Counted from the first letter of the stretch, positions 1-8,018 are shown. The stretch is DNA of 64,000 nucleotides from Leifsonia sp. PS1209 (GCF_012317045.1 NZ_CP051154.1:2294001-2358000), one strand, 5' to 3'. Numbers and translations are program-made. Notes: generated by a model not told the origin, from the letters alone.

Positions 1-732
1 GTGCCCGTCCCCGTCGACGCGGAAGGGATGACCGTCGCCGGCCTCAAGGACGCCCTCGACGCCGGCGTGCGCGCGATCATCTGCACCCCGCGCGCCCAGA
101 ACCCCACCGGCTCGACCCTCACGCCGCGGAGGGCCGCAGCCCTGCGCGCGCTGCTGGCCGAGCATCCATACGTCCTGGTCATCGAGGACGACCACTTCTC
201 GATGCTGTCGCAGCGTCCGTACGAGACGCTGATCGGCCCGGCCCACCGCCGGTTCGCGCTCGTACGCTCCGTCTCGAAGTTCCTCGGCCCCGACATGTGC
301 CTCGCCATCGCAGCGACCGACCCGGAGACCGCCGAACGCCTCGCCCTGCGGCTCAGTCCGGGCACCACCTGGGTGAGCCACCTGCTGCAGCGCCTCGTGC
401 TCGCGCAGCTCACCGACGAGGCGGTGCAGGAGCAGATCGCGGAGGCGGGGCGCCACTACGCGGAGCGCAACGCGGCGTTCGCGGCACTGCTGGGCGAGCG
501 CGGGCTGCCGACCGAGGCGGGCGACGGCCTCAACCTCTGGGTCGAGCTGCCGATCGAGGCGAAGACGGTCGCAGAACGCCTCATGCGGCGCGGCTGGCTG
601 GCGCGCACCGGCGACGAGTTCCTGCTCACCGAGCGTGCTGCACTCTCCCATCACCTGCGGCTCACCGTCCACGACCTCACCGAGGACGAGACGGTGCGGC
701 TGGCCGACGACCTGGCCGACGCCGCACGCTGA
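1..732 (+). CDS. C-terminal part of a MocR/PtsJ-like regulator (aminotransferase fold), 5' end outside window
   Basis: A type I aminotransferase-fold domain runs to the stop at 732; the open frame enters from outside the window, so base 1 is not a proven start. Visible PLP-site signatures are QNPTG (about residues 33-37), the acidic IEDD stretch (about 61-64) and SVSKFLGP, whose Lys (about residue 93) should hold PLP. The piece is too short for a stand-alone aminotransferase (about 400 residues). The next gene, 48 bases downstream on the same strand, is pyridoxal kinase. A MocR/GntR-type regulator of the PtsJ kind, with an N-terminal winged helix outside the window and PLP as effector, is the best explanation. 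The N-terminal HTH cannot be seen, so a plain aminotransferase remains possible. Confidence 0.75.
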   Translation: MPVPVDAEGMTVAGLKDALDAGVRAIICTPRAQNPTGSTLTPRRAAALRALLAEHPYVLVIEDDHFSMLSQRPYETLIGPAHRRFALVRSVSKFLGPDMCLAIAATDPETAERLALRLSPGTTWVSHLLQRLVLAQLTDEAVQEQIAEAGRHYAERNAAFAALLGERGLPTEAGDGLNLWVELPIEAKTVAERLMRRGWLARTGDEFLLTERAALSHHLRLTVHDLTEDETVRLADDLADAAR

Positions 733-780
733 ACCTCGCCGCGGGATGAGCGCCACCCGAAGGGATGAGAGGATCGAGGG

Positions 781-1632
781 ATGAAGATCCTCTCCATCCA
801 GTCCGCGGTGGCGTACGGCCACGTCGGCAACTCCGCAGCCGTCTTCCCGCTTCAGCGCATCGGGGTGGAGGTGCTCCCGGTCTACACGGTGAACTTCTCC
901 AACCACACCGGTTACGGCGCGTGGCGCGGGCCGCTGATCGCGCCGGAGGATGTGCGCGAGGTCATCACCGGCATCGAGGAGCGCGGCGTGCTCGGTCAGA
1001 TCGACGCCGTGCTGTCCGGATACCAGGGCGGCGAGGGCATCGGCGACGTGATCATCGACGCGGTCGCGCGGGTCAAGGCCGCGAACCCGGATGCGGTCTA
1101 CGCCTGTGACCCGGTGATGGGCAACGCGAAGTCCGGATGCTTCGTCGCCCCGGCCATCCCGGACCTGCTGCGCGACAGGGTGGTTCCGGTGGCCGACATC
1201 ATCACGCCGAACCAGTTCGAGCTCGGGTTCCTCACCGGCACCTCGCCGGACACGCTCGAGTCCACCCTGGAGTCGGTGGATGCTGCGCGCGCGATGGGCC
1301 CGGACACTGTGCTGGTCACGAGCGTCGAGCGACCGGATGCCGAGCCGGACACCATCGAGATGCTCGCCGTCGACGGCAGCGGCGCCTGGATCGTGCAGAC
1401 CCCGCGGCTGCCGATGAAGGCGAACGGCTCCGGCGATGTCACGGCCGCCCTGTTCACGGCGCACTACCTGCGCGACGGCAGTGCGGAGTCCGCGCTCCGC
1501 AAGACGGTGTCGAGCATCTACGACCTGCTGAGCAGGACGCTCGAGTCCGGGGAGCGGGAGCTGCAGCTCGTCGAGTCGCAGGAGTTCTACGCCCACCCGC
1601 GCGAGCAGTTCGCCGTGCGCCAGGTGCGCTGA
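781..1632 (+). CDS. pdxY: Pyridoxal kinase PdxY
   Basis: A ribokinase-fold kinase of 283 residues, the usual PdxY length, phosphorylating pyridoxal to PLP in B6 salvage. Family marks are the N-terminal SIQSAVAYGHVGNSAA segment (substrate side), the YACDPVMGN loop around residues 107-115, the TPNQFE segment near 142-147, and the C-terminal NGSGDV anion-hole motif with catalytic Asp219. The ATG at 781 is preceded by a short GAGGG. It lies just downstream of a PtsJ/MocR-like gene, consistent with PLP-responsive control of B6 salvage as described for enterobacterial ptsJ; that link is inferred from position. Its 3' end faces the HIT gene with 13 bases between them. Confidence 0.93.
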   Translation: MKILSIQSAVAYGHVGNSAAVFPLQRIGVEVLPVYTVNFSNHTGYGAWRGPLIAPEDVREVITGIEERGVLGQIDAVLSGYQGGEGIGDVIIDAVARVKAANPDAVYACDPVMGNAKSGCFVAPAIPDLLRDRVVPVADIITPNQFELGFLTGTSPDTLESTLESVDAARAMGPDTVLVTSVERPDAEPDTIEMLAVDGSGAWIVQTPRLPMKANGSGDVTAALFTAHYLRDGSAESALRKTVSSIYDLLSRTLESGERELQLVESQEFYAHPREQFAVRQVR

Positions 1633-1645
1633 ACGGGACCGCCGG

Positions 1646-2293
1646 TCAGTCGTTCGGCCAGGCGTCCGCGATGGCGGCGCGGACCTCGCCGAGCAGCTGC
1701 GGCAGCGCCTTCGTCTTCGCGATGATGGGCAGGAAGTTCGCATCCTGAGCCCACCGCGGCACGATGTGCTGGTGCAGGTGCGCGGCGATCCCCGCGCCGG
1801 CGATGGCGCCCTGGTTCATGCCGATGTTGAAGCCGTCGTTCTTGGACACCTGCCGGATGACCCGCATCGCCGTCTGGGTGATGCTGCCGATCTCGGCGAC
1901 CTCCTCCGGCGTCGCCTCGTCGTAGGTGGCGATGTGGCGGTACGGGCAGACCAGCAGGTGGCCGCTGTTGTACGGGAACAGGTTGAGCAGCGCGTACGCA
2001 TGCGTCCCGCGCGCCACGATCAGCGCATCCTCGTCGCTCATGCTCGGCGCGACGCAGAACGGGCAGTCGTCCGCGCCCGGCTGCTGGCCGTTCTGGATGT
2101 AGACCATCCTGTGTGGCGTCCAGAGGCGCTGGAACTCGTCAGGAACGCCGACGAGGTAGCCGGGGTCGTCGATGCGGACGTCCCCGGCTGCCCCGGCTCC
2201 CCCGGCTGCGGCTGCGGCGTCCGCTCCGGATGCGGCGGGAGTCCCGTCCGCTCCGGAGGCGTCCGCGTAGTCGTCGAGGCTCAGTCGAGCCAT
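1646..2293 (-). CDS. HIT-family protein, probable Ap4A phosphorylase
   Basis: A 215-residue HIT protein. The catalytic triad motif [11 protein letters not shown] lies at residues 171-181 (His172, His174, His176), and an upstream CPFC pair (77-80) with a MVYIQNG block matches the mycobacterial Rv2613c type, an Ap4A phosphorylase. An Ala/Gly-rich low-complexity tail covers residues 10-40. The chosen ATG at 2293 overlaps the end of thrS by 13 bases, implying translational coupling; the thrS-HIT order is the same as Rv2614c-Rv2613c. Function would be splitting of diadenosine tetraphosphate, a side product of aminoacyl-tRNA synthetases such as its neighbour. An upstream in-frame extension into thrS exists but has no support. 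Confidence 0.88.
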   Translation of the reverse strand: MARLSLDDYADASGADGTPAASGADAAAAAGGAGAAGDVRIDDPGYLVGVPDEFQRLWTPHRMVYIQNGQQPGADDCPFCVAPSMSDEDALIVARGTHAYALLNLFPYNSGHLLVCPYRHIATYDEATPEEVAEIGSITQTAMRVIRQVSKNDGFNIGMNQGAIAGAGIAAHLHQHIVPRWAQDANFLPIIAKTKALPQLLGEVRAAIADAWPND

Positions 2294-4263
2294 GCCGTGT
2301 CGACCTGCTCGTGCTTCTCGATCGCGGAGACGATCCTGTCGATCGCCTCGTCGACCGTCACGCCGTTGCGCTGCGTGCCGTCGCGGAAGCGGAAGCTGAC
2401 CGTGCCGGCCGACGCGTCCTCCTCGCCGACGATGAGCTGGAACGGCACCTTCGCCTTGGTGTGCGTGCGGATCTTCTTCTGCATCCGGTCGTCGGAGTGG
2501 TCGACCTCTGCACGGACGCCCTTCGCCTTGAGGCGCGCGATCACGTCGTCGAGGAACGGGCCGAACTGGTCGGCGACCGGGATGCCGACGACCTGCACCG
2601 GGGACAGCCACACCGGGAACGCCCCGGCGTAGTGCTCCAGCAGGATCGCGAAGAACCGCTCGATCGATCCGAGCAGTGCGCGGTGGATCATCGCGGGCTG
2701 CTTGCGCGTCCCGTCGGCCGCCGTGTACTCCAGCTCGAACAGCTCGGGCTGGTTGAAGTCGAGCTGGACGGTGGACAGCTGCCAGGTGCGGCCGATCGCA
2801 TCCCGCGCCTGCACCGAGATCTTGGGGCCGTAGAACGCGGCACCGCCCGGGTCGGCGACCAGTTCGAGACCGGACTCCACCGCGACCTGCCGCAGCGTCT
2901 CGGTCGCCTGCTCCCAGCTCTCGTCGGAGCCGACGTACTTGTCCGGGTCCTTCGTGGAGAGTTCGAGGTAGAAGTCGGTGAGGCCGTAGCCGCGCAGGGT
3001 TTCGAGCACGAATTCGAGCTGGCGGGCCACCTCGTCCTTGATCTGCTCGTCGGTGACGTAGATGTGCGCGTCGTCCTGGGTGAGGCCGCGCACGCGGGTC
3101 AGGCCGGACAGCGTGCCGCTCTTCTCGTAGCGGTACACCGTGCCGAACTCCGCCAGCCGCAGCGGGAGCTCACGGTAGCTGCGGCCGCGCGCCCGGTAGA
3201 TCAGGTTGTGCATCGGGCAGTTCATGGGCTTGAGGTAGTAGTCCTGGCCCTGGCGGGTGACGTGACCCTCCGCATCCACCTCTTCGTCCAGGTGCATGGC
3301 GGGGAACATCCCGTCCTTGTACCAGTTGAGGTGCTGGCTGATCTCGTACAGCCGGCCCTTGGTGATGTGCGGGGTGTTGACGAGCTCGTAGTCGTTCGCG
3401 ATCAGGCGCTCGCGCATGAAGTTCTCGATCTCGTTGCGGATGATGCCGCCCTTGGGGTGGAACACCGCCAGTCCAGAGCCGATCTCCTCCGGGAAGCTGA
3501 ACAGGTCCAGCTCGGAGCCGAGCTTGCGGTGGTCGCGCTTGGCGGCCTCCTCCATGCGGGTCTGGTATGCGCGCAGCTCGTCCTTGGTCGGCCAGGCCGT
3601 GCCGTAGACGCGCTGCAGCTGCTTGTTCTTCTCGTTGCCGCGCCAGTACGCCGCCGCGACGCGGGTGAGCGACCAGCCGTTCCCGATCATCCGGGTGTTG
3701 GGCAGGTGCGGGCCGCGGCAGAGGTCCTTCCAGACCGTCTCCCCCGTCTTCGGGTCGACGTTGTCGTAGATGGTGAGCTCTGCGCCGCCGACCTCGACGG
3801 ACTCGCTCTCGTCGAACGCTGCAGTGTCTCCGTGGACGACGCCGCCCTTGAGCCCGATCAGCTCCAGCTTGTACGGCTCGTTCGCGAGCTCTGCGCGCGC
3901 CTCGTCGTCGGTGACGACCCTGCGCACGAAACGCTGGCCGGCGCGCACGATGCGCGACATCTCCTTGTCGAGCGCCTTGAGGTCTTCCGGGGTGAAAGTC
4001 TCCGCGACGTCGAAGTCGTAGTAGAACCCGTCGGTGATGGGCGGCCCGATGCCGAGCTTCGCCTCCGGGTTGATCGCCTGAACGGCCTGCGCGAGAACGT
4101 GCGCGGTCGAGTGCCGCAGGATGTTCAGCCCGTCCGGGGAGTCGATGGTCACCGGTTCGACGGTGTCCGTGGTCGTGACCTGCGTTGCGAGATCTTTCAG
4201 CTCGCCGTTGACGCGCATCGCGACAACGGAACGGTCGGTGAAGAGCTCGAAGCCGTCAGCCAC
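2281..4263 (-). CDS. thrS: Threonine-tRNA ligase
   Basis: A class II synthetase charging tRNA-Thr. Domain order: TGS (about 1-60), editing domain starting with [11 protein letters not shown] (His51 and His55 of the HxxxH pair) and including CRGPHLPN, catalytic core with PMNCPMHN (zinc-ligand Cys near 349) and motif 2 [11 protein letters not shown], then an anticodon-binding domain. I prefer the GTG at 4263 over the in-frame GTG at 4272: an AAGGAG sits 8 bases before 4263 but touches 4272. This gives 660 residues, normal for actinobacterial ThrRS. It leads the HIT gene in a two-gene unit. The leader is only a few tens of bases and shows no T-box signature. Confidence 0.96.
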   Translation of the reverse strand: MADGFELFTDRSVVAMRVNGELKDLATQVTTTDTVEPVTIDSPDGLNILRHSTAHVLAQAVQAINPEAKLGIGPPITDGFYYDFDVAETFTPEDLKALDKEMSRIVRAGQRFVRRVVTDDEARAELANEPYKLELIGLKGGVVHGDTAAFDESESVEVGGAELTIYDNVDPKTGETVWKDLCRGPHLPNTRMIGNGWSLTRVAAAYWRGNEKNKQLQRVYGTAWPTKDELRAYQTRMEEAAKRDHRKLGSELDLFSFPEEIGSGLAVFHPKGGIIRNEIENFMRERLIANDYELVNTPHITKGRLYEISQHLNWYKDGMFPAMHLDEEVDAEGHVTRQGQDYYLKPMNCPMHNLIYRARGRSYRELPLRLAEFGTVYRYEKSGTLSGLTRVRGLTQDDAHIYVTDEQIKDEVARQLEFVLETLRGYGLTDFYLELSTKDPDKYVGSDESWEQATETLRQVAVESGLELVADPGGAAFYGPKISVQARDAIGRTWQLSTVQLDFNQPELFELEYTAADGTRKQPAMIHRALLGSIERFFAILLEHYAGAFPVWLSPVQVVGIPVADQFGPFLDDVIARLKAKGVRAEVDHSDDRMQKKIRTHTKAKVPFQLIVGEEDASAGTVSFRFRDGTQRNGVTVDEAIDRIVSAIEKHEQVDTAWLD

Positions 4264-4336
4264 CTTTTCCACTCCTTGGATCGATTGAATCGGAACCGTT
4301 CAAGCTTAGTGCGCGTGGGGTGGGTGGCTTTTCCCG

Positions 4337-4615
4337 TCAGAAGTCGAAGAGGCCCCCGAACGGCTCCTCGTCGTCGCCGGTGTCACGCGGGTCGAACTGG
4401 ACGGTCTCGACGGAGATCACCGCCTGGCTCCGCGGGGTGATGAGCACACTCACCGCTCGATTGCCGACCACGGTGAAGCTGACGAACCGTCCGGACGACG
4501 CAGCGGCCGCCTCGATCCGATTCTGCAGGTCCTCAATATCCTGGCCCTGCGCCAGGAAATAGCCGGTGCCATTGATCGCTATGGTCGTTCGGACCATTGT
4601 CTGCATTTCAATCAT
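4337..4615 (-). CDS. Small conserved-looking protein of unknown function
   Basis: About 92 residues with alternating hydrophobic beta-like stretches and an acidic C-terminus (GDDEEPFGGLFDF). No signal peptide, membrane segment or cysteine. I do not recognise a family. Three clustered ATGs (4615, 4606, 4597) are possible starts; none has a strong ribosome site, and 4615 is chosen because its upstream GGGGTAC is the only purine-rich stretch. The regular third-position GC bias and absence of a competing frame support a real gene. It sits upstream of thrS on the same strand, with about 70 bases between them. Confidence 0.55.
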   Translation of the reverse strand: MIEMQTMVRTTIAINGTGYFLAQGQDIEDLQNRIEAAAASSGRFVSFTVVGNRAVSVLITPRSQAVISVETVQFDPRDTGDDEEPFGGLFDF

Positions 4616-4720
4616 CACGGACAACGTACCCCTTCGGCCTGCTGCGATGAACCCGTGAACCATCCCAGCGGATGATGCGCATTCGCGCGTGGCCGCGAAG
4701 ACTGGCAGGGAGGGGGGAAG

Positions 4721-5107
4721 ATGCACACACGGTCTCAGAGCCGGGGCCTTCGTGCCGCGTTCACCGTCGCCGGAGCACTGATGGTGGCGTACGGCCTGTA
4801 TGCAGGCTTCATTATGATCGCGTCTGCGACGACCAACACCTGTCGGCAGGAAGGTCCGTCCTCACCCCTCGCGGTCATCAGCGAGGGCGGCGACGTCGTG
4901 AATCAGAGCCTCAGCGGATGGCCGCTGGGCCGCGCGTGCGAGTGGCGGCGTACCGATGGCAACGGGACCGTCACGACACACAGTGGCAGCGCCGACAGCA
5001 CGGCCGGCGTGTACGGCGCCATCCTGATCGGCGCCGGTCTGCTCGCGCGAGGAGTGTGGCGGGGGCCGACGGGCTGGTCGTACTCGGCGGGTTCGTCGTC
5101 GCGGTGA
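4721..5107 (+). CDS. Hypothetical membrane protein, possibly frameshifted near its end
   Basis: A 128-residue frame with an excellent ribosome site (a GGGAGGGGGG run just before the ATG). It shows a first membrane helix at about 12-36 (AAFTVAGALMVAYGLYAGF), an extracytoplasmic loop with two Cys (NTCRQEG, GRACEW) and the start of a second hydrophobic stretch (GVYGAILIGAGLLA) near 96-109. The frame then ends in GWSYSAGSSSR. In the overlapping frame the DNA right after the GGGGG run at 5061-5065 encodes LVVLGGFVVAVIALLVV, a clear further membrane helix, so a one-base loss in that G run is plausible. Family unknown. Confidence 0.55.
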   Translation: MHTRSQSRGLRAAFTVAGALMVAYGLYAGFIMIASATTNTCRQEGPSSPLAVISEGGDVVNQSLSGWPLGRACEWRRTDGNGTVTTHSGSADSTAGVYGAILIGAGLLARGVWRGPTGWSYSAGSSSR

Positions 5108-5165
5108 TCGCACTGCTCGTGGTTGCGGGAGGTCGCGCTTCTGGCGGAGAGGCCCACCGCGGGAG

Positions 5166-5579
5166 TCAGGATCCGAGCTTGCGCAGCAAGGCAGGAACCT
5201 GCGCGAGCAGTGCGCGCTCGTTCGCGTCGAGCCGGTCCTCGATGCCGCGCGCGACGGTGTCCCGCCGAGCCGTCCGGTCGGCCTCGAGGGCCGCCTGACC
5301 TCGTTCGCTCAGGGAGATGACCCACCCGCGTGCATCGGCGGGATTGCGCATCCGGTGCACGAGCCCGTGCGATTCGAGTTCGGCGACCGCCCTGCTCATG
5401 CCCTGATGCCGGACGCCGCGGGCAGCAGCGAGTTGCGCGATGGTCTGCGGGCCCCTCCTCTCCAGTTGGCTCAGAGAGTCGGCCTTGACGCGAGGAAGAA
5501 CATCGGTTTCGGCGCGCGTGGCGCGGACGAACTCACCGACGGCGAGCCGGAGGTCCTCTGCGAGGTCGAGATAAGACAT
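5166..5579 (-). CDS. MarR-family transcriptional regulator
   Basis: A 137-residue winged-helix regulator. The HTH lies around residues 45-75 (QTIAQLAAARGVRHQGMSRAVAELE), followed by the wing (RMRNPADARGWVISLSERG) typical of MarR. The ATG at 5579 is chosen because GGAGGG lies 5 bases before it; an upstream GTG-side extension lacks this. It lies 22 bases after the metallo-hydrolase gene on the same strand, so both are probably one unit under the palindrome at 6298-6314, which is a good candidate for its autoregulatory operator. The ligand is unknown. Confidence 0.88.
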   Translation of the reverse strand: MSYLDLAEDLRLAVGEFVRATRAETDVLPRVKADSLSQLERRGPQTIAQLAAARGVRHQGMSRAVAELESHGLVHRMRNPADARGWVISLSERGQAALEADRTARRDTVARGIEDRLDANERALLAQVPALLRKLGS

Positions 5580-5601
5580 GGTCACCCTCCCATTCAACGC
5601 G

Positions 5602-6252
5602 TCAGAGCGCGGCTGATTCGCCCGGGCGAAGTGCGACGAGCGATACCCCGGTCACTCCGTCTGCGCCGAGAAACGTCGACGCCGATCCCCTCCCGATCTC
5701 GGAGAGCATGATGTCGTGCACGAGCACGGTCTGCGTGGGACTCACCGCTGCGATGAAGTCGATCGCTTCGCCGATCTTGACCCAGGGGCCGCTGACCGGC
5801 ACAAGCAGGGTGTGGACCGCAAAGGGCGGGACGGCATATGAATCCCCGGGATGGAAGACAACATCACCGATCAGGTAGCCGACATTGTGCGGCACCGGGA
5901 TGCGCGGGTTGATGAGCGCATGATCGCCACCGAATGCACGAACGGAGATATCACCGACGGCCCAGGCATCCCCGTCCTCAACGCGCACGAGCTGCGCCTT
6001 CCCCAGGCCGGCGGTCACGAGCGCGTCCACCACCGAACCCGGTCCGTAGAGAACGAGTCCTGGAACGGCCGCCAACGCATCCCGCACAGCATCGAGGTCG
6101 AAGTGATCGAAGTGATCGTGAGTGACGAGCACCGCGGTCGCGCCGGCGAGCAACTCGCGAGCATTGGGAGTGAAGACCCCCGGATCGACGAGCACGACGG
6201 TTTCGTCCTGCTCGATGACGACGGTGGCATGGGCGTGCCTGGTGAGTTCCAC
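5602..6252 (-). CDS. Metallo-beta-lactamase-fold hydrolase (UlaG-like)
   Basis: A 216-residue MBL-fold enzyme. The metal-binding THDHFDHFD motif (HxHxDH) is at about residues 44-52, further ligands in FGGDHA and VVFHPGDSY, and a C-terminal VLVHD histidine. The short form, without the long lactamase insertions, resembles UlaG-like L-ascorbate-6-phosphate lactonase relatives and other small cytosolic hydrolases; the substrate cannot be told. It is the first gene of a probable two-gene unit with a MarR regulator, and its promoter region carries a perfect 17-bp palindrome. Confidence 0.85.
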   Translation of the reverse strand: MELTRHAHATVVIEQDETVVLVDPGVFTPNARELLAGATAVLVTHDHFDHFDLDAVRDALAAVPGLVLYGPGSVVDALVTAGLGKAQLVRVEDGDAWAVGDISVRAFGGDHALINPRIPVPHNVGYLIGDVVFHPGDSYAVPPFAVHTLLVPVSGPWVKIGEAIDFIAAVSPTQTVLVHDIMLSEIGRGSASTFLGADGVTGVSLVALRPGESAAL

Positions 6253-6294
6253 GGTGGCGACCTTTCAGATGTGCACGTCGGTTGTGTCCATCTA

Positions 6295-6314
6295 AATATA
6301 CAACACTGTTGTAT
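6295..6314 (-). promoter_or_regulatory. Perfect 17-bp palindrome and -10-like element upstream of the hydrolase-marR unit
   Basis: Positions 6298-6314 read ATACAACA-C-TGTTGTAT, a perfect dyad with 8-bp arms in an AT-rich patch. On the minus strand it abuts a -10-like TATATT (6295-6300), about 45 bases before the hydrolase ATG. Position, size and symmetry fit a MarR dimer site that would block RNA polymerase. That the neighbouring MarR protein binds it is inferred. Confidence 0.7.
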
Positions 6315-6318
6315 TCTC

Positions 6319-6783
6319 TCAGGACCCCGCGCGACCGCCCTCCGGCACTCCCGCCGCCTCGATCGGACGGTGGATCGTGAGGACCTGGTCCGGACGGTCC
6401 GCCACCCGGAACGAGGCGTAGCTGAGCAGCAGGATCTGTCCGGAGAGCGTGCGCACGCCTTTCGCTCCGGCGCGATTTTCGCCGATGTCGTAGCGGGGCC
6501 ACCATTCCCGGGCTTCGGGGCTCGCGTCGAGGAGCTCGCTCTGGACGCGCGCGAGCGTGGCTGATCCCGGATGCCACCCGGCGCTGGTGCGGAAGCGGGC
6601 GAGCACCCCTTGGGCGATCCCGCTCCAATCGCAGAGCGCATCTCGGGCCGCGGGCGCCAGGAACACCCAGAGGACGAGGTTGGGGTCGGGGGCGGTGGTG
6701 GCATCCCGGAACAGGTCAGCGGCCGATTCGTTCCAGGCGAGCAGCTCGAACGCGCTCCCCGCGGAAACGACAAAACCCTCGGT
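6319..6783 (-). pseudogene. Truncated MmyB-like regulator (ligand-binding domain remnant)
   Basis: The frame encodes the ligand-binding domain seen at the C-terminus of actinobacterial HTH/MmyB-like regulators: FELLAWNESAADLF, WVFLAPAARDALCDW, a middle SPEAREWWPRYDIGENRAGAK block and a final LLLSYASF...DQVLTIHRP segment. The N-terminal HTH is missing. Upstream, the frame runs without any start codon through the tRNA terminator into the tRNA-Val gene until a TAG at 6871-6873; the first possible start is a GTG at 6666, well inside the domain. It is best read as a broken gene cut off at the 3' end of tRNA-Val(GAC), a common integration spot. Confidence 0.72.
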
Positions 6784-6796
6784 TTCCCAAGGGTTT
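6773..6796 (-). terminator. Terminator of the Gly-Cys-Val tRNA transcript
   Basis: A 7-bp stem (AGGGTTT paired with AAACCCT, loop of 10) 23 bases past the tRNA-Val(GAC) 3' end on the minus strand. The second arm runs into TTTTG. It reads as an intrinsic terminator for the tRNA operon and lies at the edge of the MmyB-like remnant. Confidence 0.65.
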
Positions 6797-6819
6797 CTTC
6801 GTGTGGTGCCTTCTCTGTG

Positions 6820-6891
6820 TGGGCGATACTGGGATCGAACCAGTGACCTCTTCCGTGTCAGGGAAGCGCGCTACCGCTGCGCCAATCGCCC
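6820..6891 (-). tRNA. tRNA-Val (GAC)
   Basis: A 72-nt cloverleaf: acceptor GGGCGAT pairs with ATCGCCC plus discriminator A, anticodon arm CTTCC-CTGACAC-GGAAG gives anticodon GAC, and the T arm has GGTTCGATCC. CCA is not encoded. It is the last gene of a Gly-Cys-Val minus-strand cluster. The 3' half is a frequent integrase target in actinobacteria, and a truncated gene lies right beside it. Confidence 0.96.
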
Positions 6892-6911
6892 AAGCCTGGA
6901 TGGTTCCAGGT

Positions 6912-6985
6912 TGGAGGTGGATACGGGATTCGAACCCGTGTATACGGCTTTGCAGGCCGCTGCCTCGCCTCTCGGCCAATCCACC
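6912..6985 (-). tRNA. tRNA-Cys (GCA)
   Basis: Acceptor GGTGGAT pairs with ATCCACC, discriminator U, and an encoded CCA follows (6912-6914). The anticodon loop CTGCAAA gives GCA. The only tRNA of the four here whose CCA end is in the DNA. Confidence 0.96.
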
Positions 6986-7010
6986 GTTTGGGTTCACCAC
7001 CGTTGTGAGA

Positions 7011-7032
7011 AGCCCGACCTTTCGGTCGGGCT
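7011..7032. terminator. Strong hairpin between tRNA-Gly and tRNA-Cys
   Basis: A perfect 9-bp stem AGCCCGACC/GGTCGGGCT with a 4-base loop (7020-7023). Neither flank has a long T run, so it may be a processing or attenuating hairpin inside the tRNA transcript rather than a full terminator. Confidence 0.5.
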
Positions 7033-7038
7033 GACTCG

Positions 7039-7111
7039 AGCGGATGACGAGATTCGAACTCGCGACCCTCACCTTGGCAAGGTGATGCGCTACCAACTGC
7101 GCTACATCCGC
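7039..7111 (-). tRNA. tRNA-Gly (GCC)
   Basis: A 73-nt cloverleaf: acceptor GCGGATG/CATCCGC, discriminator U as usual for bacterial tRNA-Gly, anticodon loop TTGCCAA giving GCC, T arm GAGTTCGAATCTC. First gene of the minus-strand Gly-Cys-Val cluster; a TAAAGT -10-like hexamer lies about 40 bases upstream. CCA is not encoded. Confidence 0.96.
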
Positions 7112-7275
7112 ATTTCGTTCCGCATCTCTGCGGCACTTGAATGACTTTAGCCGATGCCGACGCGGAAAACCAAACCGGGTCATGCAGCCGGGTGTGTCGC
7201 GTGCCGGATGTGCGCCGGGCCCCGTTCGTCGGCTAGTATCGAGTCTCGCAGCCGGTTCACGGCAGCGAAACCCCA

Positions 7276-7348
7276 GGGCGATTGGCGCAGTTGGTAGCGC
7301 GCTTCCTTCACACGGAAGAGGTCATCGGTTCGAGTCCGGTATCGCCCA
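7276..7348 (+). tRNA. tRNA-Val (CAC)
   Basis: A 73-nt cloverleaf beginning GGGCGATTGGCGCAG and ending ATCGCCC plus discriminator A; anticodon loop TTCACAC gives CAC. A -10-like TAGTAT sits at 7234-7239. It is transcribed away from the other three tRNA genes and has its own terminator. Its sequence is close to tRNA-Val(GAC) on the other strand, so the pair forms an imperfect inverted repeat explained by tRNA homology. Confidence 0.96.
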
Positions 7349-7352
7349 CAGC

Positions 7353-7377
7353 AGGCCACGGGAAACCGTGGCCTTTC
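7353..7377 (+). terminator. Terminator of tRNA-Val (CAC)
   Basis: A 9-bp stem AGGCCACGG/CCGTGGCCT with a GAAA tetraloop (7362-7365), starting 5 bases after the tRNA and followed by TTC. A textbook intrinsic terminator. Confidence 0.85.
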
Positions 7378-7411
7378 GTGTACCCGCAGTCACCCTGGAG
7401 CACAGCGCTGG

Positions 7412-7957
7412 TCAGCGCCAGCGGTAGCGGGCGACGAGGGCGTCGCGCACGGTGTCGTAGCGGCGGCGGTCGAGGGCCGTCGCCTCGCGGCGCATCCCGG
7501 ACTGGTGCACCCGGAAGACGCGGTCGGTGTTGACGTAGCTGGGCCTGCGCTGCGCATCCCACCCTCCCGTGCCGATCGGAACGTACTCCGAACGACCGGG
7601 ATGCGCCTGGCTGGTGAGCTGGACGGCCAGCACCGTGCCGCCAGGCTCGGCCGCGACGACGAGCACGGGGCGGTCCTTGCCTCGGCCGTCGCGCTCCTCG
7701 TACGGCACCCAGGTCCAGACGACCTCGCCGGGGTCGGCGTCGCCGTCGGTGGCCGGGCTGTACGTCATCGTCACCCTGCCGATAGCGCGCGGGTCGACCT
7801 CGACCGTGGCGGACGGGCCTGTGCGACCGGGCTCGGCGGCGTCAGTTAGGGGTGCCGCCCGTGTCGTGGTCTTCGTGGGCGTCGCGCGCCGCGGTTTCTT
7901 CTGCGTGGGAAGCAGCGCGTTCGCGATCGCGCGCAGCAGGTTCATCCGGGATGCCAT
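7412..7957 (-). CDS. PemK/MazF-like toxin-family protein, orphan
   Basis: About 181 residues. The C-terminal two thirds look like the PemK/MazF-like fold of stand-alone actinobacterial proteins: GEVVWTWVPYEE, a GKDRPVLVV strand, VLAVQLTSQAH, and SYVNTDRVFRVH near the end. A charged, Ala/Thr-rich N-terminal stretch precedes it. Start: ATG at 7957 (alternative 7945); neither has a clear ribosome site. No antitoxin-like partner is next to it, so it may be a non-toxic relative. The start codon lies inside one copy of the 24-bp repeat found again at 9094-9117. RNase activity is not established. Confidence 0.75.
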   Translation of the reverse strand: MASRMNLLRAIANALLPTQKKPRRATPTKTTTRAAPLTDAAEPGRTGPSATVEVDPRAIGRVTMTYSPATDGDADPGEVVWTWVPYEERDGRGKDRPVLVVAAEPGGTVLAVQLTSQAHPGRSEYVPIGTGGWDAQRRPSYVNTDRVFRVHQSGMRREATALDRRRYDTVRDALVARYRWR

Positions 7958-7977
7958 CGCTGGCACGATACCGGAGC
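7954..7977. repeat. 24-bp direct repeat, copy 1
   Basis: Identical at 23 of 24 positions to 9094-9117 and in the same orientation; begins CCATCGCTGGCAC and ends ATACCGGAGC, with one G/C difference at the 14th base. The two copies bracket the secreted-protein gene and the small membrane-protein gene. Here it spans the PemK-like start codon. Confidence 0.75.
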
Positions 7978-7988
7978 ACAGCGAACCA

Positions 7989-8018
7989 TTGTCGACCATA
8001 GGAGATGTCTGGTATATT
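7989..8018 (+). promoter_or_regulatory. Predicted promoter of the secreted-protein gene
   Basis: A -35-like TTGTCG (7989-7994) and a -10-like TATATT (8013-8018) spaced by 18 bases, in a patch much richer in AT than the surroundings. It points at the ATG at 8060. Confidence 0.6.

Noticed and set aside
4264..4336. Possible T-box or other leader switch before thrS
   Set aside because: The leader is too short and lacks specifier-hairpin or antiterminator features.
2113..4440. Long open frame on the plus strand across thrS
   Set aside because: It mirrors thrS in a GC-rich genome; its translation is Arg/Leu/Val/Asp-rich low-information sequence without family features, while thrS is unmistakable on the other strand.
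6820..7348. Inverted-repeat-like pair formed by the two tRNA-Val genes
   Set aside because: The similarity is that of homologous tRNAs on opposite strands, not of a mobile element's ends.
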